Positions 32,320 to 42,700 of a stretch of DNA of 64,000 nt are shown here, one piece after another. Origin of the DNA: Antedon bifida (Eukaryota > Echinodermata > Crinoidea > Comatulida > Antedonidae); NCBI GenBank assembly GCA_963402885.1, contig OY727098.1, positions 3,157,001 through 3,221,000 of the forward strand, given 5' to 3'. A model generated the notes under the pieces. The model searched no databases, was not told where the DNA came from, and saw only the letters and a program-made list of their open reading frames with translations. The stretch's first letter is position 1. Each line of letters opens with the position of its first letter. The translations under genes were made by a program, and so were the position numbers.

Positions 32320-33412
32320 TTACATGTACTGTAGAAAGACATTACAAAGAATATGAGAATACAAAACTAGTACATCATACGATCACGTTGTTGCCTGATA
32401 TTTTACACTAAGAAAACAATATTTTCAATCAATACTGTATCCTACAGGTAAAGTGGACATTAAAGGATCAATTTCAAAATGGCTTCCTTCCCTCTGTAAG
32501 GACAAATAGGTTATTTCCATGGCAAGTTTACAAGAGGGCAGAAAATGAAAGTGGACATTCCTATTCAGGGGACACCTCTATTAAGGGGACACTTCCCCCA
32601 TAAAATAAACGGAGGGCAATATAATTATGTTTTTTTTTGTATCTGAAAAAAAAACATTCTGTATGTATGTGTCAGTGGCGTAACGGCTGAGCGCTCACTG
32701 GCTAAGCCCAGGGGCTCAGAGGTTAAAGGCCCTCACATCATGTGCAATCCAATGCAACTACGAGGTGTATGTGTATAATGGGCCATTTTTGTTGAGAAGG
32801 AAAGGCTGCAATAGACAAACTACCAAAACCGTTCTTAGGGAGTGTTTCAATGCAATTAAACCAATCACAAAATCAATACTTTTTGCTCATGCTTAAATAA
32901 CTTTTGCATTAATGTTGAAATTGATTCATCAAATTAGTTGCTTATGCTTCTAATAGATGCAAATTTGACATATTTACTATCATTATGAAGATTAAAAACA
33001 CCATAGCAACTCGATAACACAATATTAGTATGGAAATAACAAATGTGTGTTGCTATGGTAAATACTGAAGTGCTTTGAATATTACTAATTATACGACCTC
33101 AATAAAATGACTTGTAAATTTCTCTAATAATGTAATTTTTTTAAACCTTGATGTTATTCAGGAATATCTTAAAAGATGATACAAAATGAAGATATTTAAA
33201 CAACGTATGAGTTTTAAATAAAATGGAAAAATATTTTAGTATTTTCGAAAAATGGCAAGTCAAGCCCAGCCTCAAAATAACAAATTGCAAAGTCAAAAAA
33301 GATATTCTTCCCTTAAAGTGAAAACAGAACATATCTGATACCATTATTTTTAACAAAAATGAAGTGTTTGCATTAAGCACCCTGTTTCTCCACCCTTAAA
33401 TATGCCACTATG

Positions 33413-33752
33413 TTAGATATATTGTCTCCCTGAAAAAATAATTTTTAAAAATGTTTTTGCTGAATAAGCCATTTTGATGACACATAATAGTTATTCACTT
33501 TGACAAAAAATTTGATCGAAAAAAAAAATTATTTACCTGAAAAAACCGTAATTTAAAGAAAAAAAAAAGTCAAATTGACTGGAAGTCAATGAGGGTTGAA
33601 TTTAAAGGTTTATTTTTTTTTCAGTGAAAATATTATTTTTTGTAGCTTTTTTTTCTACGGAAGTGATTAACTTTATTAAAACTGCAAAATTCTATTCATT
33701 TTTTTATATTAATCTTCAATTTTCATGTTTGGGGGGAACAATACACCTTTAA
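33413..33752. mobile_element. TTAA-flanked MITE family 3, copy 2, abutting a stop codon
   Basis: Same family as 2344-2686, in the opposite orientation. The left end is decayed (TTAGATATATTGTCTCCC); the right end is GGGGAACAATACACCTTTAA. The terminal TTAA (33749-33752) contains the TAA stop of the dehydrogenase gene, so the 3' UTR begins inside the element. A related end alone (GGGGGACAATACATCTTTAA) is at about 30330-30349. Confidence 0.82.
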
Positions 33753-36700
33753 CAATCACTTTCTAAGCCAATTCGTAAGAATCGTTTATTCGTTGCTTCC
33801 TTCATAGCTTTATCAAAATCGCTCAACTTGAAGACAGGTCCCACAAGACTTTCAAATGGATACTTGTTGCTGTACTTCACAATGAAGTCAATGCCTTCTT
33901 GAAGATGTTCTGGTTTGTAGCTGTCAACACCTGCAAAATAAATTATGCAGAATTTAGAGCATGGGCTTGTTTGTTTTGTTTTTTATGTGTTGCTTATTCA
34001 TCAAACAATCTTACAAATACATATACCGTATATCCTCGGGTATAATCCCACTTCGGTTCTAATCCCACCCCTTACTTTATGTCTGATTTCACAATTGGGC
34101 ATATCCCCGGGTATAGTCCCAGTATTGACTTTTGATCCGGATGTAGGCCTCTCTCTAGCCAGTTCAGATGCCTGAACCAGGATTTCCCCGGGTATAGACC
34201 CACCCCCAAAGTCGGTCCAATTTCGTGCTCTAGTGGAGTGGGATTATACCAGAGGATATACGCTATACAAATGACAGGATGAGAGCAAGAGAATAAACTA
34301 TATAAGCTCTAGAGATTGTTTCCATAGAGTTTGCACAAACCAAGCAGCCTTTTATTTTAAAATAACTTTAAAATTGAAATTAATATGGTGACTGCATTTC
34401 TGCTACGTCTGTGTTCCAAAAAATGTGGTGGTCAACGAAAAACATTAATATTGGACAAAATAATGTGTTCAATCAATTTATATCAATCATTTTATATGTT
34501 GCAGTTGTACAGAGATGAGGTTCCAATGACCAATCAAATGTTTTTAACCATTATCTAACATTTAAACTACAGTAGTTCAAATTTGTCCTGTTTTTGCATA
34601 TCCCAAACAATAGAGATAATGTATGCACAGAAACATTTATTGTATCAATATATATTTAATGAGTTACATACACACTTGTATTGTGTCTAATACTAGAATA
34701 GACTAAACAAACTGGTTGAATGTACAGCAGAGAGAATACCATTCTTGTCTTCTTATTTCTCAGTATAATTTTAATAATTCAAGTACAAAAGCTATCTATA
34801 TTCATAGATTTTTTTCTTTCTGAATTGACGTAGTATTAAAAAAATATCAAGATCATTACTCTTGTTTAGTATGGGGAAATTAAATGATGTTATATATTAT
34901 GTGAATACTGACAATAAATTACTACTTCTTTATAAATGATTGTATTGACATTTTCAAAATGCATTTTGCATTTCATTATTATTTTCATTCATTTCATTTA
35001 TATTATTATTATTATTATATATGTTACCATTACACACAAAAAAATAAACGCCTCCCCCAAATAAATGCCTCCCCTAAATAAATGCCTCTCCCGAATAAAT
35101 GCCTCACTCGAATAAACGCCCCCTAAAAACATTCCTGAACAATAAACACCCAGGGCATTTATTCGAAATAAATATGGTATTCAATTTTCAAAACACAGTC
35201 TATACATTCCGCTGGCTTTTAAATTGTCAATATCATTTGTCTAATAACGAATTTATTCATTTTTTTAAAATGCAGTCTACACCTCATTTACACTACATAA
35301 TATCAAGACTTTAAAGTATAGTACAATCTCTCCTTTGGAATATCCATATATGGAAAGCCTCTATTAAAGGGACACTTTCCCATGAAACAAACTAGAAACA
35401 TATATTTTAACACAAGGGCCTACTCCTATTCAGGGGACACCTCTAATACATTTTCTTAGGACCAGAAGGTGTCCCCTTAATGGAGGTACTACTGTACTAT
35501 AAAATATCAATTTCAAATTGGATTTTCTTAATGGTGAGATGGAAAGAGTTTATTTATTTATTTATTTCATAATCTCATTCAACGGAATGGAATAAAATAT
35601 ATATATATATATCTTAAGACCTATACAATACAAAGTTCTTACTAATTTTATTACAAAAACAATTATAACGGTCAAAAAAGAGATCAATAGAATTATCTTT
35701 AACAACACAATTATTAAAAAGAAGACAAATACAGTACGTGAGATAAATCCATTCTTGGTAACATTGGTCACACGACAATATGGCACATAAAGAAGATTAC
35801 ATTTAGAATTACGAGTACGACAACCAACAGCTTTAACATAAAAGGAAAACAAGGAGATAAAATTACAATTGAAACGTGAATTCATACACTTATACAAAAA
35901 CTGAAGATCGAACATGGAACGACGAGAGACAAGAGAAAGGAGAGAGACAGATAAAGGAGGGCAGTGACAAGTAGAATACACAAAACGTACAAAACGATCT
36001 TGGACTCTTTGAAGACAGGTACTATGAGCAGAAGAAAACGAATTAGACACAACACACACACTGTAAATGTATAGTGGTAATCAATGCCTGCATATATTAC
36101 ATAATTGACAAAGTGGGCATTTGATTGTTGAGCGGTCATACCACACTTAAGCAGCGACACATCCACTCAACACATGCAAGGCTATAAACATATTAACATC
36201 CCTCAAGTGCCATCATGTATTTTTATCTCATCCATTGTGTTCAATGACAGCAGGGAAAAATATACTGATCAAAACAACTATTATATTTTATCTCATGAAT
36301 AATTCATGGTCATAGAAATTATTATTATTAGACATTGCATTCACAAAAGTACCATGTACATAGATTTAATAATATTCGTTTAATAATAATAATATCCTGG
36401 ATTTATATAGAACGTAATGTTGTGAAACCTCTAAGCGCTGTACATAAACTAATACGATAAGAGGGATTTCAACCATGCCAAAATAATAATGTGGTTGAAT
36501 TATTCTTTGAATAGACACACCTCTGAATATATGGTTTCCTGTGGGAAAGAGGGTTAAACAGTTGCAAAAGTATGGTATAACATTTACAAAAACAAAATAC
36601 AATTTGATACACTTGAGACATATATTTGAAGTAAATATTAGTACGGGCGTGTGGCGCTGTGTGTTGGACGTTCGACTACTTCAACTTCAACTTTATTTTC

Positions 36701-39700
36701 CAAATAATATTTTGTTTTACAATGATAAATAATATTAAATTTTAAAACATAAGGAAGGCGCTAGAAAAGTGTAAACACTAATCAAGTCCAGCCCCTACTG
36801 ATCGTGAGATTGAGGTTCGAATCCAACTCTCGCCGCATTGCTTGTATCCTTAGGCAAGATACTTTACTTACATTTGCCTCTCTCCACCCAGGTGTATATG
36901 GGAACCCGGTTTAATCAAGACAAAACTTGGCGCTGATTACTAGCTGCATTATGGGAGTATGTTTCCATACGTGTTTGATCAGTAAAAAATGACTGGGGTA
37001 ATAAAATAATGTTTAGAGGTTTCACAACATTAGGCACTATATAAATTCAGAATATTATTATTATTATTAAACAAAATTTGAAGCTACAGTAGAACCCTTT
37101 ATTTGGGCATCCCTATTAAGGGGACACACCCCTATTAAGGGACACACCCCTCTTATGGAGACACACCCATTTTATGGAGACAGTTACTACCTTTACCTTT
37201 TTTATCAACTTTCCCATGAAAAAAGGGTATGTTTTATATGGCCAATTCCTGGAACACTCGCTACACTCGTATTAAGGGGACACTTTATTGGTGTCCCCTT
37301 AATAGGGTTTTACCATATTACTAGTAGCAGGTAGGATGTTAGTGGCAAGGAAATAGAGGCTTGGTATTAACAAATATTTCATTTTACAGTCTTGAAAATC
37401 ATAAGATTAATAAAATATTATCTACCTTTGATGGTGAGACATTTATTTACCAGCTGGTTAACTGTGATATTTAAACTTGAGTTGTTTTGGTTACGACCAA
37501 CCAATAAATATACACCACCTGGCCGAAGAAGTTGGATGCCCTCTGGTATCACTGATGAATTGCCACACACCTGTATGCAAATTAGATATATTTATTCAAA
37601 TTTCTATTCAAATGACTTGGAAATACTAAATTAAGTCTGATCTGGTTGATTTTATCATGAATAATAATTAATGTTTGTTATGCTTCACTTGATATTAAGT
37701 TGATTGAAATAAGCATGGTACCTGATCATTATAGTTCACATGGCTGGCTTCAGCATGATCAGTAAGCATGATCAGTAAGCATGATCAATTGTCAATGTAA
37801 ACCTAACTAATGATTGCAATGATGATGAGGCTTATAATAATATTTATTCTATTTTAGGTATGGATATTAATGATGAAGATGATAACAATGATTAATTGAC
37901 AATTACATAAATTATTACCTCAATAACGATATCGACTGACTCATCAGTAGGGTAATCACTTTTAATTCCTAAATATAAATAAAATATATAACATAATGAT
38001 TAAATTCATTTAGCTAAGATGAGAATAAAAACCAAGACCAACCAAGATTCGGACCGAGAATCCTCTCCTTGACATGCAGGCATCCTACCATTAAACCACT
38101 GTTTATTACTAACAATATATATACACATTTTTATGCTTCTATCATTAACATAACAAGCTCTATTGAAGAAAGCGTGTTCAAATTTTTAAACTAAAGCTCT
38201 GTCTACACTATCAAACTTGTTTGACAAAAAAGGTGTGTCCTAATATGGTAGTTTTATAACATCATCATGCCCATGTATGGCCAAATCACATTTTTTTGTC
38301 ACATAAAGTTTGATAGTGTAGGACCCCAAAACGGCATCATAGATAACTAGTATCAATATTGTAGATTTATCTAAACTTTAAATGTGGTAATTAGGAGAGA
38401 ACGAAGAGAATTTGATTGATATGCAATCCCAAAGAATTTATTTTTAAATGAAAATGGAATTTATTTGATTGCTCCATGATACCACTCATCTGTCAGTATT
38501 CACCTTAAACCACTACCTTCCAATTCACTTTCATCTTGATTTAATATTGGCATGTCATAGAAGTAATGTTAGCAAAATTTAAATGAGATACTAAAACTTT
38601 TTTATTACGGAAACTATAGAAATAGATGAAACAGTACTCGCCTCACTCAGCTGCCTACGTGCAAAATTTATCAAATGCCTCACAATAGTTATTTTAACTC
38701 AAAAGTTCATCTTATTTTCAAGAAATAAATTTTCCAATGGTAATGGTGAAAAATCAAAATCTGGTTATATTTTGATTCTCTTCTGTTAATATTTAAAAAA
38801 TCATGACTTTCCAATTCAATTCAACATTTATTTCGCCCAAAATCAGCAAAAATCAAAATATGTATGAAAACAAAAGTATCATTTGGTCGAGGGACAACAT
38901 AGAGACTCAAATAAGTCTGTCACAGTCGCCTCTCCTCATGACACATAATAATTGACATAATGTATGTAAACATAAAAACAATTTAACATTTTCCATGTTA
39001 AGGTTTAGGCCTAGTTAAACAGGAATAGCTAGACTGTTGCATACTTATGGAAATCTTGAGTTGATGTGTTTGCACGATTAATATAAGTGTAGTGATGAAA
39101 TATGAAAGTTTACTGAGACTCGACAGCAAAATTTGCGGACGAGAACCATATTATGCACCTTGGACAAGTACGGATTACTTACGCATATCAATTGGTACTC
39201 CTCCAAACCAATTTACTAATTTTAACCGTTCTGAAATATAATCTGTACAATAAACTTTGCTATAGCCTGCTTGATGTAGTATAGCACAACCATAGATGCC
39301 AAATAACCCTGCACCCTGCAAATATATATATATTTTCATCAAATTAAGTTAATACTGTAAATATAGGTTTGCAAGTTTCTGTAAGCTCTGTCTACACTAT
39401 CAAACTTTATGTGACAAAATGTGATGTGCCCATATATAGACATGCTGATGTCATATTACTACCATATTTAAGCATATCACTACCATATTTAAGCATATCA
39501 CTACCATATTTAAGCATATCACTACCATATAAACAATGTGCAATATGAATTTCAGGGTTTCAATCATGACGTTATGTTATTAGGAGATTTTAATCTACCT
39601 GAGATAAAATGGCGTTTGAATAGTTATAATAAGTGCAATATTGTAGAATGTGAAGCTCCCGACAACTCCAATGGCAAATTTTTTATAGATAATATTTTAC

Positions 39701-42700
39701 AGGGTAATAATTTTAATCAATTTGTATATTTTCCGACATGTGCCGATCACACTCTTGATCTTGTCTTGTGCAATACTATATGCCATGAAGTTTCATTCGG
39801 TGAAGATATTTTCACTTCTGATCACTGTGCAATAAATTTTAAATATCCTATAGAGTTTAACAAACACCTTATCAATAATGACGATCGATTGTTATATAAT
39901 TTTAAGAAACTTAACAAATTAGATTTTATACAAACACTTTCTCATATTCCTTGGAATTTACTTGATCTTGCCGTTGACATTGATGAGGCAGTTAATTTAT
40001 TTTATGATTTTATTTTTGCTACTATCAAAGATCTCGTCCCTGTTTTCAGACCTAAGAGAAAACTCCCACCATGGTTTGATAATGAGCTCTACACTGCTTT
40101 GAAATCTAAAGAATCATATTTTAGAGAAAAAAAACGTAATCCAAATAGGTTAAATATTGAAAATTTTCGATTTGCTAGGTCAAATTTTAAACGACTTTGT
40201 AGATTTAAGTATCGAACCTATGTTAATTCATTATGTTGTAATTTAAGTTGTAATCCGAAACGTTTTTGGTCTTGGATAAAATCCTCAAGAAAAAATAATA
40301 ACAACATTCCTTCGGAACTACATTTTAATAATCAGTCAGCTTACACTGTAAAAGACAAAGCAAACTTACTTAATCAATTTTTTTATTCTGTTTTTAGTCC
40401 TGTTAACAACGACTTGGATGTTCCTAATCTTCCTGAATATCCCATTGATTGCTTATCTAAACTTGAGTTTAATCAGGAGGTTATAGAAAAGCACATTAAT
40501 GAAATTGATTCTCATAAGGCTTCAGGTAATGATGGTCTAAGTAATATTGTTTTGTCTTTAGCTGCCAAACCTCTTTCTTTCCCTTGTAAAATTTTATTTG
40601 AAAGATGCATTTCTGAGAAACGTTTTCCGATAAAATGGAAGCAAGCTAACGTGTGCCCTATCTTTAAAGCTGGTTCTAAATCTGATGTACATAATTATAG
40701 ACCGGTTTCATTGTTGCCAACTATTTCTAAAGTTTTTGAAAAAATTGTTCACGACCAAATTTTTAAACATATATCACCAGTTATTAGTGACCATCAACAC
40801 GGATTTTACCCAGGAAGGTCTTGTGAAACAAATTTGTCTGTTCTGTTGTCACATGCGTATGACGCAATAAATGCAAAAGGGCAATGCGAAGTTGTATATA
40901 CAGACATGGCTAAAGCCTTTGACAGGGTCTCCCATAAGTTGCTCTTGTTTAAACTTCAACAATTTGGTCTAAATCACGATTTAATTTTATTTTTTACAAG
41001 TTATTTATCGGACAGGTTTCAGAGAGTCACTTTTGATGGTAACGCGTCTGAATGGCTTCCAGTTTTATCTGGCGTGCCTCAGGGGTCTATTTTGGGGCCT
41101 CTTTTTTTCATTATGTTTATTAACGATTTTTCCTTTGTTCCTCGTCATTCTAATGTTCTTATGTTTGCTGACGATATCAAATTATTTAAGTCTATACAAA
41201 CTTTAAATGATATGTTGTTGTTACAAGAAGACGTTGACAGACTCATTCACTGGTGCGACACTTGGAATATGTCAGTCAATGCCTCTAAATGCAAATCAAT
41301 GTCTTTTACTCTTAAGAAAAAACCCATCTATTTTGACTTTTATATTAAGAATATTATACTTGAAAGAGTCTCTGTTCACAAAGACCTTGGTATTTTTTTA
41401 GATAGTTCATTAACCTTCTGTAAACATATTGATTTTATAGTCTCTAAATGCAATAGGCTTTTGGGTTTTCTTTGGAGACATTGCAGACATATCAACGATA
41501 AAAAGGCATTAGTTATTTTATACAAATCTTTAGTTAGGTCGAATCTTGAATTCTGCAGTGTTATTTTTAACTCTATTTCTCTTGCCCAGTCTTCTAGATT
41601 ACAAAGTGTACAGAACAAGTTTTGTCGATTTTATGTGCGTAAATTTGGTTCTATTAGTAAAGACGTTCTTATTAATTTAGCGGATAGGCGTAAATTATTT
41701 GATTTAATTTTTCTTTTTAAGGCTGTGAACTCAATTTTTCATGGTAATTTTGAAGTGTACTTTCCTATTTCTGTTCCACAATATCAATTGCGTTATCCTG
41801 CTTTATTTTCTATATCAAGAGGGAGGGTAAATATTACTAAAAATGGTTTTGTTAATCGTTTGCCTAAGTTATACCACTCACTATGTAAAATTGATGGATC
41901 TGTTGATATTTTTTTTGATTCCCTTGCTTGTTTCCGTCACAAGGTTTTGTCTAATGTCAGTAATATTTAAATGTTGTCTTGTTATCTGTTGATTTTTGCT
42001 TGTATATTATATGTTATATTTTACGATCAGCCCTGTTAATGGTGACGTTTGGTCACTGTAGGGTGATGATGAAATAAAATAAAAAAAAAAAAAAAAAAAA
42101 AATATGTGGGCACATCACACTTCTTACTTTTTACCGTTTAAAAACTGCAAAGTGTACAATATTACAAAAAAAAGCCCTCCCAGAGTGGGAGGGGTTGGGG
42201 CGTTGAGAATACTGGGGGTGGTGTATCAAAATGATCGGAATTGTACTATAAAATATAATTTATTTATTTTATTTCATCAAAACCAACAGCAACGAAAGTT
42301 GCCACTTAAAGGTATAAAACAGAAAACAGATACAATAAAATTTGTAAAGTATATTATTCCATTCAATTTACCTGTATTAAAACTTTCATATTTTTCATAC
42401 CATCTTTAGGTAACGTAGACAAAACATGCATCATCGTAGCGATTGCAGAATTTAACGGAGCGGCCATTTTGTCTGTAACGCTATCTGGTATTTTGACAAG
42501 CCTTGTACCCTTTGTTAAAATGATGTGAGATGCGAAACATCCGCTGAAACTCTGACTACAATTCAGCATTCCTTGGCCATACTGTAGAAGAAACAGTTGT
42601 GTTGTTGTCAGAACAACTTCACATTGTGTATACAAATTATATTAAAGACACCTTCCCTACAATTTGTGACGTTTTGTAAAAATAATACATATTACTTTAA

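Larger units (their letters stand above)
30042..33748. other. intergenic, CREB3L to dehydrogenase (converging genes)
   Basis: Holds 3' UTRs, a family-1 MITE (31258-31415), a 198-bp element (32122-32319), a GGGGACAC-type scrap (about 32445-32600) and the MITE at 33413-33752. No gene is seen. Confidence 0.55.

Noticed and set aside
38034..38105. tRNA-like sequence on the minus strand (box A TGGTTTAATGG, box B GGTCCGAATC)
   Set aside because: The acceptor stem does not pair and the T-stem is mismatched, so a working tRNA gene is unlikely.
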